From contig NZ_VSSS01000006.1 of NCBI RefSeq assembly GCF_008123425.1, forward strand, positions 1 through 64,000: a stretch of DNA of 64,000 bases, given 5' to 3'. Of the stretch, positions 36,863-47,244 are shown piece after piece. The position numbers and the translations under genes were made by a program. The stretch is from Bradyrhizobium rifense (GTDB lineage: Bacteria > Pseudomonadota > Alphaproteobacteria > Rhizobiales > Xanthobacteraceae). The number at the start of each line of letters is the position of its first letter. Position 1 is the stretch's first letter. The notes under the pieces were generated by a model, which had not been told where the DNA came from, made no database searches, and saw only the letters and a program-made list of their open reading frames with translations.

Positions 36863-37600
36863 TTGCAGAAGAGAAACAGGACGGTTGCGGTGATCGGCGC
36901 CGGCGACTTCATCGGCGGCGAGATTGCCAAGAAGTTCGCCTCGGAAGGCTTCACGGTCTTCGCTGGTCGGCGCAACGGCGACAAGCTGGCGCCCCTGGTT
37001 GCGGACATCGAGGCCGCCGGCGGCGAGATCCACGCGCGCTCGCTCGATGCGCGCAAGGAGGAGGAGATCATCTCCTTCCTCAATGACGCCGACAAGCACG
37101 CGCCGCTCGAGGTCTGCATCTTCAACATCGGAGCCAACGTCAACTTCCCGATCCTGGAAACCACCGAGCGCGTGTTCCGCAAGGTCTGGGAGATGGCCTG
37201 CTACTCCGGATTCCTCGCCGGGCGCGAGGCGGCGCGGCTGATGCTGCCGCGCGGAGGCGGCAACATCTTTTTCACCGGCGCGACCGCGTCCTTGCGCGGC
37301 GGTTCCGGCTATGCCGCCTTCGCCAGCGCCAAGTTCGGCCTGCGGGCCGTCGCGCAGGCGATGGCGCGCGAACTCGGACCGAAGAACATCCATGTCGCGC
37401 ACCTCATCATCGACTCCGGCGTCGATACCGAATGGGTGCGGCAGCGCCGGCTCGAAGCGCTCGGCCCCGATGCGCTCGACAATCCGGACCTGTTGATGCC
37501 GCCCGCGTCGGTGGCCGCGTCCTATTGGCAGCTCTACCAGCAGCCCAAGAGCGCCTGGACGTTCGAGCTCGAGATCCGTCCCTTCGGCGAGAAGTGGTAG
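36863..37600 (+). CDS. SDR-family protein, catalytic Tyr replaced by Phe
   Basis: 245 aa from TTG, with a GGAGAAG site. Rossmann motif VIGAGDFIGGEIAKKF; NAG-like IFNIGANVNF. In the YxxxK segment the sequence is AAFASAKFG: Phe occupies the Tyr position while Lys stays. Classical dehydrogenase chemistry is therefore unlikely; it could bind NAD(P) or act by other means. The paralog at 45631 has the same change. Between a CoA ligase and acyl-CoA dehydrogenase. Confidence 0.75.
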   Translation: MQKRNRTVAVIGAGDFIGGEIAKKFASEGFTVFAGRRNGDKLAPLVADIEAAGGEIHARSLDARKEEEIISFLNDADKHAPLEVCIFNIGANVNFPILETTERVFRKVWEMACYSGFLAGREAARLMLPRGGGNIFFTGATASLRGGSGYAAFASAKFGLRAVAQAMARELGPKNIHVAHLIIDSGVDTEWVRQRRLEALGPDALDNPDLLMPPASVAASYWQLYQQPKSAWTFELEIRPFGEKW

Positions 37601-37612
37601 GGAGCGCATCCC

Positions 37613-38794
<1,182 letters not shown>

Positions 38795-38817
38795 CAATAG
38801 CGCCACAAGAGGATCGG

Positions 38818-39948
38818 ATGGATATCCAGTTCACGGAAGAGCAGGAATTGTTGCGGTCCAGCGTCCAGCGCCTGTTGCGCGACAAGTATGATTTCGATGC
38901 GCGCCGCAAGATCGTCGCGAGCGAGGAAGGGTTCAGCCGAAAGCAATGGGCCGAATTCGCCGAACTCGGCCTGCTCGCTGCGCCGTTCTCGGAAGATGTC
39001 GGCGGGCTCGGGGGCGGGCGGTTGTCGACCATGATCATCATGCAGGAGTTCGGCCGCCATCTCGTCGTCGAGCCCTTTGTCGAGACGGTCGTGGTGGCCG
39101 GCGGCTTGATCGAGCAGGCGGGTTCCGACACGCAGAAGCAGGCCTACATCGCCGACATTATTGCGGGAGCGAAGCTCTGGGCACTGGCCTGGACCGAGAA
39201 GGGCTCGCGCTTCGATCTCGCCACCGTGACCACGACGGCGCGCCGGGACGGCAACGACTATGTTCTCACCGGCGAGAAGACCGCGGTGCTGGCCGCACCC
39301 TGGGCGGATTATCTCATCGTCTCCGCCCGCACCTCGGGCCATCGTCATGATCGCGTGGGCGTCAGCCTGTTCGTGGTCGATCGCCGCGCCGCCAACCTCG
39401 ATCTGCAGAGTTTCAGGACCATCGATGGCCGCAAGGCAGCCGAGGTTAGCCTTCGGGGCGTGCGTGGGGAGTTGCTGGGCAAGGAGGGCGAGGGTGTCGC
39501 CGCGCTGGAGGCCTGCCGCGACCGCGCGATCGGCGCGCTCTGTGCCGAGGCGGTCGGTGCGATCGGTGAGCTGAACGCGGCGACGCTGGAGTATTCCAAG
39601 ACGCGAAAGCAGTTCGGTGTCACGATCGGCAGCTTCCAGGTCCTGCAACACCGGATGGTCGACATGTTCATCGCGCATCAGGAGGCGCTGTCCCTGATGC
39701 AGCATTTCAGCCTCAGCCTTGGCAGGGATGAGGCCGGCGTCTCGCGGCTCGCCTCGGGCGCCAAGTCCAAGATCGGCTATGCCGCAAAATTCGTGGCCGA
39801 TCAGGCCGTGCAGTTGCACGGCGGCATGGGCATGACCGACGAGCTCAATGTCGGTCATTACTTCAAGCGGATCTCTTCCATCAACATCCAGTTCGGCGAT
39901 CCCGCCTACCACGTGTTGCGTTACGCGCAGCTCGACGCGGCCGCCTGA
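38818..39948 (+). CDS. Acyl-CoA dehydrogenase, second subunit-like
   Basis: 376 aa. FAD-binding pattern ALAWTEKGSRFDLATVTT and C-terminal QLHGGMGMTDELNVGHYF. It lacks the usual SEPxxGSD exactly and diverges from the first dehydrogenase. Pairing suggests a heteromeric enzyme. Starts 23 bp after it, 15 bp before the thiolase gene. Cytosolic. Confidence 0.86.
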   Translation: MDIQFTEEQELLRSSVQRLLRDKYDFDARRKIVASEEGFSRKQWAEFAELGLLAAPFSEDVGGLGGGRLSTMIIMQEFGRHLVVEPFVETVVVAGGLIEQAGSDTQKQAYIADIIAGAKLWALAWTEKGSRFDLATVTTTARRDGNDYVLTGEKTAVLAAPWADYLIVSARTSGHRHDRVGVSLFVVDRRAANLDLQSFRTIDGRKAAEVSLRGVRGELLGKEGEGVAALEACRDRAIGALCAEAVGAIGELNAATLEYSKTRKQFGVTIGSFQVLQHRMVDMFIAHQEALSLMQHFSLSLGRDEAGVSRLASGAKSKIGYAAKFVADQAVQLHGGMGMTDELNVGHYFKRISSINIQFGDPAYHVLRYAQLDAAA

Positions 39949-39963
39949 GACAGAGAGGCAAGC

Positions 39964-41154
39964 ATGTCGTCACCCGAAGCAGTCATCGTCTCCACCGCGC
40001 GCACCGGCGTCGGCAAGGCCTATCGCGGCGCGCTCAACAACACCGACGGACCGACGCTCGCCGGCCATGTCATGGCCGAGGCGGTAAAGCGCGCCGGCAT
40101 CGCGCCCGGCGAGGTCGAAGATGTGGTCATGGGCTGCGCGATGCAGCAGGGCACCATGGTGATGAACGTTGCGCGCAAAGGCGCGATCCGCGCCTGGCTT
40201 CCGGTGACCGTTGCCGGCACGACGATCGACCGCCAATGTGCCTCCGGCCTGCAGGCGATCGCGGTGGCCGCGCGCTCGGTGATGCTGGACGGCGTCGAGA
40301 TCGCGATCGGTGGCGGCATCGAGTCGATCAGCCTGGTGCAGAACGATCACATGAACAAGTTCCACGCGGTCGACCAGGATCTCATTGCGATGAAGCCTGA
40401 GATGTACATGTCGATGCTCGAGACGGCCGAGGTCGTTGCCGAGCGCTACAAGATCGGCCGCGACAGGCAGGACGAATACAGCCTCGAATGCCAGCGCCGG
40501 GTCGGCGCCGCGTTGCAGGGCGGCCGCTTCAGCGACGAGATCGTGCCGATCACGACGAAGATGGCGGTGGTCGACAAGGACACCAAGGAGGTCAGCTATC
40601 AGCAGGTGACGCTGGCCAGGGACGAGGGTCCGCGGCCGGATACCACGGCGGAAGGCCTCGCCAAGATCAAGCCGGTGTTCGAGGGCAAGACCATCAGCGC
40701 CGGCAATGCCAGCCAGCTCTCGGATGGCGCCTCGGCCTGCGTGGTCATGAGCGACAGGATCGCCGCGCAAAAGGGACTGAAGCCGCTCGGCATCTTCCGC
40801 GGCTTCGTCGCCGCCGGCGTCGAGCCCGACGAGATGGGCGTCGGCCCGGTCGCCGCGATTCCGCGGCTGCTCAAGCGTCACAATCTGAAGGTCGACGACA
40901 TCGATCTCTGGGAGCTCAACGAAGCCTATGCGGTGCAGGTGATCTATTGCCGCGACAAGCTCGGCATCGATCCCGACAAGCTGAACGTCAACGGCGGCTC
41001 GATCGCGATCGGCCATCCCTACGGCATGACCGGGTCGCGGCTGACGGGCCACCTCCTGATCGAGGGTCGGCGGCGCAAGGCGAAGTACGGCGTCGTGACC
41101 ATGTGTATCGGCGGCGGCATGGGCGCAGCCGGCCTGTTTGAAATCATCCATTGA
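39964..41154 (+). CDS. Acetyl-CoA acyltransferase (thiolase)
   Basis: 396 aa. Nucleophile Cys in [12 protein letters not shown], His in [13 protein letters not shown]-terminal Cys in [13 protein letters not shown]; all three catalytic positions are intact. Degradative thiolases cleave 3-ketoacyl-CoA with CoA. Sits as the terminal beta-oxidation step of this operon, 21 bp before the nitronate monooxygenase-like gene. Confidence 0.92.
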   Translation: MSSPEAVIVSTARTGVGKAYRGALNNTDGPTLAGHVMAEAVKRAGIAPGEVEDVVMGCAMQQGTMVMNVARKGAIRAWLPVTVAGTTIDRQCASGLQAIAVAARSVMLDGVEIAIGGGIESISLVQNDHMNKFHAVDQDLIAMKPEMYMSMLETAEVVAERYKIGRDRQDEYSLECQRRVGAALQGGRFSDEIVPITTKMAVVDKDTKEVSYQQVTLARDEGPRPDTTAEGLAKIKPVFEGKTISAGNASQLSDGASACVVMSDRIAAQKGLKPLGIFRGFVAAGVEPDEMGVGPVAAIPRLLKRHNLKVDDIDLWELNEAYAVQVIYCRDKLGIDPDKLNVNGGSIAIGHPYGMTGSRLTGHLLIEGRRRKAKYGVVTMCIGGGMGAAGLFEIIH

Positions 41155-41175
41155 TCGGGAAAGCGGGAGATCATC

Positions 41176-42186
41176 GTGAAGACAGCGATCACTGAACTGT
41201 TCGGCATCCGGCATCCGATCATCCAGGGCGGCATGCACTATGTCGGCTTTGCCGAGATGGCAGCCGCGGTGTCCAACGCCGGAGGCCTCGGCATCATCAC
41301 CGGCCTGACGCAGCGGACGCCTGAGCTATTGGCAAAGGAAATCGCGCGCTGCCGCGACATGACCGACAAGCCGATCGGCGTCAATCTCACCTTCCTGCCG
41401 AGCTTCACCGCGCCGCCTTATCCGGAATATATCGCGGCGATCCGGGAAGGTGGCGTCAAGGCGGTGGAGACCGCCGGCCGCAGCCCGGAGCAGTACATGC
41501 CGGCGCTGAAGGCCGCCGGCATCAAGGTGATCCACAAATGCACCTCGGTGCGGCATTCGCTAAAGGCCGAGAAGATCGGCTGCGACGCGGTCAGCGTCGA
41601 CGGTTTTGAGTGCGGCGGCCATCCCGGCGAGGACGACATCCCTAACATGATCCTGCTGCCGCGCGCGGCCGACGAGCTCAAGATTCCGTTCGTGGCCTCC
41701 GGCGGCATGGCCGATGCGCGCAGCCTGGTCGCGGCGCTGTCGATGGGCGCCGCCGGCATGAACATGGGTACGCGCTTCATCGCCACCAAAGAGGCGCCGG
41801 TCCATCCCAATGTGAAGCAGGCGCTGCTTGACGCCACCGAGCTCGATACGCGCCTCGTGATGCGCGGGTTGCGCAACACCGAGCGGGTGCTGAAGAACAA
41901 GGGCGTCGACGAACTGCTCGAGATCGAGCGCGAGAAGGGCGCCACGTTGAAGATCGACGACATCCACGAGCAGGTCGCGGGCGTCTATCCGAAGGTGATG
42001 ATCGACGGCGAGATGGATGCCGGAGCCTGGAGCTGCGGCATGGTGGTCGGGCTGATCCACGATATCCCGACGGTGAAGGAGCTAATCGACCGCATCATGG
42101 CCGAGGCCGAGGCGATCATCCGCCAGCGGCTGACTGGATTCCTTGACGGGACGATCGAGCCTGCACGGACCCGCGCGGTCGCCTGA
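41176..42186 (+). CDS. Nitronate monooxygenase/2-nitropropane dioxygenase-like FMN protein
   Basis: 336 aa, GTG start. TIM-barrel FMN protein: FGIRHPIIQGGMHYVGFAE, GGLGIITGLTQ, catalytic His in FECGGHPGEDD and phosphate site VASGGMADARSLVAAL. Family members oxidise alkyl nitronates, but many in CoA-catabolic operons act as enoyl-CoA reductases or of unknown use. Its place after the thiolase suggests an acyl-CoA role rather than nitroalkane chemistry (inference). Confidence 0.8.
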   Translation: MKTAITELFGIRHPIIQGGMHYVGFAEMAAAVSNAGGLGIITGLTQRTPELLAKEIARCRDMTDKPIGVNLTFLPSFTAPPYPEYIAAIREGGVKAVETAGRSPEQYMPALKAAGIKVIHKCTSVRHSLKAEKIGCDAVSVDGFECGGHPGEDDIPNMILLPRAADELKIPFVASGGMADARSLVAALSMGAAGMNMGTRFIATKEAPVHPNVKQALLDATELDTRLVMRGLRNTERVLKNKGVDELLEIEREKGATLKIDDIHEQVAGVYPKVMIDGEMDAGAWSCGMVVGLIHDIPTVKELIDRIMAEAEAIIRQRLTGFLDGTIEPARTRAVA

Positions 42187-42287
42187 CGCGGCGCGACATG
42201 CGAGCACGTCAAGACCGGGATAGCTGACGGCGCCACGAGGCTGACGCCGCAGCACCCGGAGAAAAAACAACGCCAGGGAGGAAGAGC

Positions 42288-43448
42288 ATGCCAGTCGCCG
42301 GTAGCCATCAATACCCCACCATGGAATCCGTGATTTACGGCAAGCCGGCGGCGGAGGCGCTGCGGGAGGAGGCCGAACGGCTGGGCGTCAAGCGCGTCTA
42401 TTTGATCGCAAGCCGCACGCTCAACACCACCACCGACGAGATCGAGAAGATCCGGGCGGCGCTCGGTGCGCGCCATGCCGCGACCTTCGATGGCGTGCCG
42501 CAGCACACCACCCGGGACGTGGTGACGCAGATTGCGCGGCAGGCCAAGGATGCTCAAGCCGATCTGGTCGTCGCGATCGGCGGCGGTTCGGTGGTCGATG
42601 CGGCCAAGATCGTGCTGATGTGCATGGAGCACGAGATCTTCGAACCGATGGGGCTCGACGGATTCGAGACCACACCGGACCGCCGCTTCGGGGCATTTCG
42701 CGCGCCGAAGGTGCGGATGATCGCGATCCCCAGCACGCTCTCGGGCGGCGAATACAATTCCGGCGCGCTGGTCACCGATACCAGCCGCAAGCTGAAGCAG
42801 ATCTTCAACCATCCGATGATGATGCCGCGCAGCATCATTCTCGACCCTGCGATCACGAAATACACGCCCGAGAAGCTCTGGCTGGGGTCAGGCACGCGGG
42901 CGATGGATCACGGCATCGAGGCGATCTGCTCGAGCCGTCCTAATGTGCTCGTCGATGCCGTGTGCCAGCAGGGGCTGCGTTATCTGCACGATGGGCTCCT
43001 GCGCACCAAGGACAACCCGAACGACGAAGCAGCACGGCTGAGCTGCCAATTGGGCTCCTGGATGTCGGCCTTCGGGTTGCAGGCGCGCGTGCCGATGGGC
43101 GCGAGCCATGCCATCGGCCATGTCCTCGGCGGGACCTGTGACGTACCGCATTATTTCTGCACGGCGGTGATGATGCCGAGCGTGCTGCGATTTAATCTAC
43201 CGGCCACGCAGATCGCTCAAGGATCGGTCGCGACCGCACTCGGTGCTCCGGGGCGCGATGCCGGCGAGGCTTTTGCAGCTTTCATCGCGGAGCTCGGCCT
43301 GCCGCGACGGCTTGCCGACGTCGGTGTGGCCGAGGACCGTTTTGAGCTGATCGGCAAGAACGCCATGCTGTCGATCTTCACGCGGGCGAATCCCCAGCCG
43401 ATCCGGGAACCCGGCGACATCGTCAAGATACTCAAGCTGGCCGCCTGA
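42288..43448 (+). CDS. Iron-containing alcohol dehydrogenase/maleylacetate reductase-like
   Basis: 386 aa after a GGGAGGAAG site. NAD-binding AIGGGSVVDAAK, metal site around TRAMDHGIEAICSS and GASHAIGHVLGG (His pair). The family includes maleylacetate reductases, which feed ring-cleavage products into the 3-oxoadipate route, and alcohol dehydrogenases. The aromatic/alicyclic operon favours a maleylacetate-type or hydroxyacid role, not proven. 101-bp gap before it. Confidence 0.82.
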   Translation: MPVAGSHQYPTMESVIYGKPAAEALREEAERLGVKRVYLIASRTLNTTTDEIEKIRAALGARHAATFDGVPQHTTRDVVTQIARQAKDAQADLVVAIGGGSVVDAAKIVLMCMEHEIFEPMGLDGFETTPDRRFGAFRAPKVRMIAIPSTLSGGEYNSGALVTDTSRKLKQIFNHPMMMPRSIILDPAITKYTPEKLWLGSGTRAMDHGIEAICSSRPNVLVDAVCQQGLRYLHDGLLRTKDNPNDEAARLSCQLGSWMSAFGLQARVPMGASHAIGHVLGGTCDVPHYFCTAVMMPSVLRFNLPATQIAQGSVATALGAPGRDAGEAFAAFIAELGLPRRLADVGVAEDRFELIGKNAMLSIFTRANPQPIREPGDIVKILKLAA

Positions 43449-43519
43449 AGCGGCCACTCAATCTCCGTCGCGCCTGCTGCATGCAGGGCGCGCGCGAAAC
43501 AACAATGGAGGAACACGCG

Positions 43520-44719
43520 ATGTCCTGGAGCAGACGATTGGCCTGCGCACTCGTGATTGCGATGTCCACGCCCTGCTGGGCGGCTGACGCGCCGGGTGTC
43601 ACAGCGACAAAGATCAAGATCGGTGGCATTTTCCCGCTGAGCGGACCAGCTTCTTCGATCGGCCAGGTCGGGCAGGGCGTGCAGGCCTATGTGCAATCGA
43701 TCAACGACCGCGGCGGTATCCACGGGCGCAAGATCGATTATGTCATGATGGACGATGTGTACAGCCCGCCCAAGGCGTTCGAGCATGTGCGAAAGCTGGT
43801 GGAGAGCGACGAGGTCGCCTTCATGTTCAGCCAGCTCGGCACGGCGGGTAATTCCGCCGTGGCAAAATATCTTGCCGCAAAACGTGTGCCGACGATCGCG
43901 ATCGTCACGGGAGCGAGCAAGTTCACCAGCGTCAAGGACTATCCGCTGACGACCACCGGCCTCGTCAGCTATGACACCGAAGGCAAGATCTACGCAAAAT
44001 ATCTGATGCGTGCGCTGCCCGCGGCGAAATACGCAATCCTCTACCAAAATGATGATCTCGGCCGCGACTACGTCAACGCTTTCAAGGCGGTCCTGGGCGC
44101 CGATTTCGACAAGCGCGTGGTCACCGCCAGTTACGAGGTGACGGAACCGACCGTAGACTCGCAAGTGGTCTCGCTGAAGAGCTCGGGCGCGCAAGCGCTG
44201 TTTGTTGCGGGCACGCCGAAGTTTGCAGCTCAGGCGATCCGTCGCGCAGCCGAGACTGGATGGAAGGCGACGATCCTGATCAACTTCCCTTCGTCCTCGG
44301 TGGCTGGCACGTTGAGACCGGCGGGTCTGGAAAACTCCATCGGTGTCATCGTCGGAACCCCAAACAAGGATCCGAATGACCAGAAATGGACCGACGACGA
44401 GGCGATCAAAGGTTATCGCGCCTTCTTCGATCGATACCTGGCCGGCTCCGATATCACCAACACCAGCTATCTGACGGGGTACCAGCAGGGCTTGGTACTG
44501 GAGCAGATTCTCAAGCAATGCGGCGACGATCTTTCGCGCGACAACGTCATCAAGCAGGCGAAATCGCTGAAGGACATTGCGCTGCCGACCGCGCTGCCCG
44601 GCATCCGGATCAACACCAGCGAAAGCAATAACATGATATGGACGCAGTTGCAGCTCCAACGATGGACCGGCACACGCTGGGAACAGTTCGGTGAAATTCT
44701 CGACGCAAGCTCGGAGTAG
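43520..44719 (+). CDS. ABC transporter substrate-binding protein (HAAT family)
   Basis: 399 aa from the ATG after GGAGG. Signal peptide residues 1-22 (cleavage after CWA). Periplasmic binding protein of the branched-chain amino acid type (LivJ/LivK-like): TATKIKIGGIFPLSGPAS, and FSQLGTAGNSAVAKYL. Here it stands without permeases or ATPases. It likely delivers the pathway substrate to a transporter encoded elsewhere. Confidence 0.86.
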   Translation: MSWSRRLACALVIAMSTPCWAADAPGVTATKIKIGGIFPLSGPASSIGQVGQGVQAYVQSINDRGGIHGRKIDYVMMDDVYSPPKAFEHVRKLVESDEVAFMFSQLGTAGNSAVAKYLAAKRVPTIAIVTGASKFTSVKDYPLTTTGLVSYDTEGKIYAKYLMRALPAAKYAILYQNDDLGRDYVNAFKAVLGADFDKRVVTASYEVTEPTVDSQVVSLKSSGAQALFVAGTPKFAAQAIRRAAETGWKATILINFPSSSVAGTLRPAGLENSIGVIVGTPNKDPNDQKWTDDEAIKGYRAFFDRYLAGSDITNTSYLTGYQQGLVLEQILKQCGDDLSRDNVIKQAKSLKDIALPTALPGIRINTSESNNMIWTQLQLQRWTGTRWEQFGEILDASSE

Positions 44720-44788
44720 GGCATCCGGCTCTGATGCTCGCAGTCTCAGCGTTGTCCTGTGGGTACAAAGATTCACCGGGAGCAAACC

Positions 44789-45598
44789 ATGATGGCTGAC
44801 TTGCGCATATTCTCGTACCTGCCCAACCCGCGCGTCTGGAAGGCGACCATCGCCGCCCGGTTCTGCGGCGTGGACGTCGAGGTCAGGGGCGCGTCCGGCA
44901 AGGAGTTGCGGGAGTGGCTGTGGGACTATGACGCGCGTCCCCTCGAGCAGGGCGAACGGGTATCCCTTTCGTCCTTTGCACGAACTGGGCGGGTCGGGTT
45001 GATCGGCGCGCAACTCTTCAAGACTGACGCTTTCCTGGAAGCACAGCCGTTCGGCAACGTGCCCGCCGCGTTCGGGCCTGACGGGAGGACCGGAATATTC
45101 GAGTCGAACAGCATCATGCGCGCGGTAGCGCGGCTGGGCGAGACGAGGTTTCCGCTTTACGGGCGTGATGCCTATGAAGCATCCAGGATCGACAGCTTTC
45201 TGGATGTCAGCCTGGTCTTCGCGCGGGATTCGCAGATCTATCTCCTTGCGCTGTCGGCTGGCACCATCGATGCGACCATTCACGCGCGCGCGAAGGAGGC
45301 ATTCGCGATCTATGCTTCGGGGCTCGAGCAGGCGCTGTCGCCACGGCGCGATACGCTGGTGGGAGACTGCATCACGCTGGCCGACATCTGCTTTGCAGCC
45401 GAGCTTGCGCTGTTCATGAACGAGCACGCACGGGCCGAGCAGTTGAGCGCGCGCGGGCTGGACAGGATTCTGCACGCCGGAATCCGGGGCGAGTACTCGC
45501 GCGTGTTCGCCCACTTTGATCGGCTGGTCGACCACACGAATTTCAGGTCGGACCTCAAGCCGTATGTTGAAAAGCTGTTGTCAAAAGCGGCCGACTGA
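44789..45598 (+). CDS. Glutathione S-transferase family protein
   Basis: 269 aa; ATG follows GGGAG. The N-terminal thioredoxin-like part (LRIFSYLPNPRVWKATIAA) continues to VPAAFGPDGRTGIFESNSI (cis-Pro and Ser/Glu of a GSH site) and a helical C-terminal domain (DCITLADICFAAELALFMN). Resembles eEF1B-gamma/GST types. It lies between the binding protein and second SDR; detoxification or isomerisation in this pathway is possible. Confidence 0.75.
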   Translation: MMADLRIFSYLPNPRVWKATIAARFCGVDVEVRGASGKELREWLWDYDARPLEQGERVSLSSFARTGRVGLIGAQLFKTDAFLEAQPFGNVPAAFGPDGRTGIFESNSIMRAVARLGETRFPLYGRDAYEASRIDSFLDVSLVFARDSQIYLLALSAGTIDATIHARAKEAFAIYASGLEQALSPRRDTLVGDCITLADICFAAELALFMNEHARAEQLSARGLDRILHAGIRGEYSRVFAHFDRLVDHTNFRSDLKPYVEKLLSKAAD

Positions 45599-45630
45599 GG
45601 CCGCCAGCTCGAGCGGGGAGGATTGATCGC

Positions 45631-46332
45631 ATGACCGCGCCTGTCTGCCTTATTTCCGGCGTCGGACCCGGCACGGGTTCGGCTCTCGCCAGGAGATTTA
45701 CCGAGGGCGGCTATCGCGTCGCCCTGCTCGCCAGGAGCGAGGCGCGTCTTGCTGCGCTTGAGAAGGAACTGCCAAACGCCAAGGGATATCGATGTGACGT
45801 GTCAGACCCTACGCAAGTTGAAACTGTGGCGTCTGCCGTAGAGAGTAACCTCGGCAATCCCGACGTCATCATCCATAACGCGGTCGGCGGAGCGTTCGGC
45901 ACGTTCCTCGAGATTGATCCGCAAATTCTCAGTCGCAATTTTCAGGTCAACACGATGGGGTTGTTGTATCTCGCGAGGCGGTTTGCTCCGGCGATGGTCG
46001 ACTCCGGCAAGGGCGCGATCGTTGCCACCGGCAATACCTCGGCATTGCGGGGCAAGCCAGGTTTCGCCGGTTTCGCGCCGACCAAGGCAGCACAGCGGAT
46101 TCTCGCCGAGGCGATCGCGCGCGATCTGGGCCCGAAAGGCGTCCACGTCGCCTACGTCGTCGTCGACGCCGTGATCGACCTGGAATGGACGAGGAAGCGC
46201 TGGCCCGACCGGCCGGACGACTTCTTCATCAAGCCCGCGGCGATCGCCGACGAGATCTGGCATGTCGCACACCAGCATCGCAACGCGTGGTCGTTCAATG
46301 TCGAACTGCGGCCTTTTGGCGAGAGCTGGTAA
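45631..46332 (+). CDS. SDR-family protein, catalytic Tyr replaced by Phe
   Basis: 233 aa after a GGGGAGG site. Rossmann motif ISGVGPGTGSALARRF, NAG-like IHNAVGGAF, TSALRGKPGFAGFAPTKAAQ: the YxxxK Tyr is Phe while Lys is kept, as in the SDR at 36863. Ends the catabolic run. Its role is open: possibly a non-redox NAD(P)-binding or isomerase-like activity. Confidence 0.75.
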   Translation: MTAPVCLISGVGPGTGSALARRFTEGGYRVALLARSEARLAALEKELPNAKGYRCDVSDPTQVETVASAVESNLGNPDVIIHNAVGGAFGTFLEIDPQILSRNFQVNTMGLLYLARRFAPAMVDSGKGAIVATGNTSALRGKPGFAGFAPTKAAQRILAEAIARDLGPKGVHVAYVVVDAVIDLEWTRKRWPDRPDDFFIKPAAIADEIWHVAHQHRNAWSFNVELRPFGESW

Positions 46333-46463
46333 CCGGCAAAGACAACGCCGAACAACACCCCTGGCAATAATAGCCAGCATCGAGTGTTGGGCGCTTCTGT
46401 AGAGATTCGCCGAATGAGCGGTTATGGAACGACCGCTCTTGCGGCTAAGCGCTTGTTGCAATC

Positions 46464-46994
46464 TCACTGGTCGTCGGGATGGGTACAATTGGCTCTGGCA
46501 TGTTGCGGGAAATCCAGCAGAGCTTTCAAAGGCAGAGCGTGCTTCACGATCGGAGATTTCAGCACGATATAACTGAAATACTTTTCGATCCCGATGTTGC
46601 GTTCGAGCAGGTTTTCCATTCGCTCCTGGTAGTGGCTGATGTTGCGGCACACGAAACGCAGCAAATAGTCATAGCCGCCGCTGACAAGGTGACATTCCAT
46701 CAGCTCATCTACCTTGCGCATGCTGGCCTCGAACTTCACGAAGTCCTCCTTGCGGTGGTCGACCAACGTGATTTCGGTGAAGACGCTTATGCTCTCGGTT
46801 AGCTTCGCAAGGTTAATTTGCGAGCCGTAGCCAGTGATGTACCCGGCCGATTCGAGCCGCTTGACGCGCTGCAGACATGGGCTCGCCGAAAGGCCAACTG
46901 CCTCAGCCAGATTGGCGTTGGTCATCCTCCCGTCCTTCTGCAACTGGACGAGGATGTTCAAGTCAATCCGATCGAGCTTCGGGACGCCGTTCAA
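46464..46994 (-). CDS. Lrp/AsnC-family regulator
   Basis: 176 aa. N-terminal HTH (LDRIDLNILVQLQKDGRM, AEAVGLSASPCLQRVKRLES), then the RAM ligand domain (VTEITLV-like VFTEITLVDHRKEDF, HLVSGGYDYLLRFVCRNI). Such regulators sense amino acids. It is encoded next to gabT and upstream of the palindrome 47201-47222, and likely controls GABA/amino-acid catabolism here. It converges with the preceding SDR gene. Confidence 0.9.
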   Translation of the reverse strand: MNGVPKLDRIDLNILVQLQKDGRMTNANLAEAVGLSASPCLQRVKRLESAGYITGYGSQINLAKLTESISVFTEITLVDHRKEDFVKFEASMRKVDELMECHLVSGGYDYLLRFVCRNISHYQERMENLLERNIGIEKYFSYIVLKSPIVKHALPLKALLDFPQHARANCTHPDDQ

Positions 46995-47200
46995 AGCATC
47001 GTCTCCATGCTGCCGGTGGGATTTTCTCCGCTGCTACGGTTCGCCAGCATTAGACAGGTGGCGTGACAAGCCCGTAGAGCAGGCGGGCAGGTCCGTGTCG
47101 CGCCGCGACGTTTTGCTCGACTGGCTGGCGGTCCGGGCCGCACCGGATGGCGGCGCTCGAACGGCGACATTATAAGCGCTACAGCGTCCGTTGCGAGATG

Positions 47201-47222
47201 GCCGGACACTTAAGTGTCCGGC
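47201..47222. promoter_or_regulatory. 22-bp perfect palindrome (ACACTTAAGTGT core)
   Basis: Half-site GCCGGACACTT and its exact complement meet at TTAA. It lies between the Lrp start (46994) and the gabT stop (47245). It may be the gabT terminator, but the same core ACACTTAAGTGT recurs in the PAS-LuxR promoter at 51939-51954, which favours a binding site. Confidence 0.6.
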
Positions 47223-47244
47223 CTAGCGCCCCTATGGGCACGGC

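Noticed and set aside
43217..45535. 772-codon minus-strand open frame
   Set aside because: Runs antisense across the binding protein, dehydrogenase and GST-like genes, has no domain, and follows the GC-rich third-position pattern of the sense genes.
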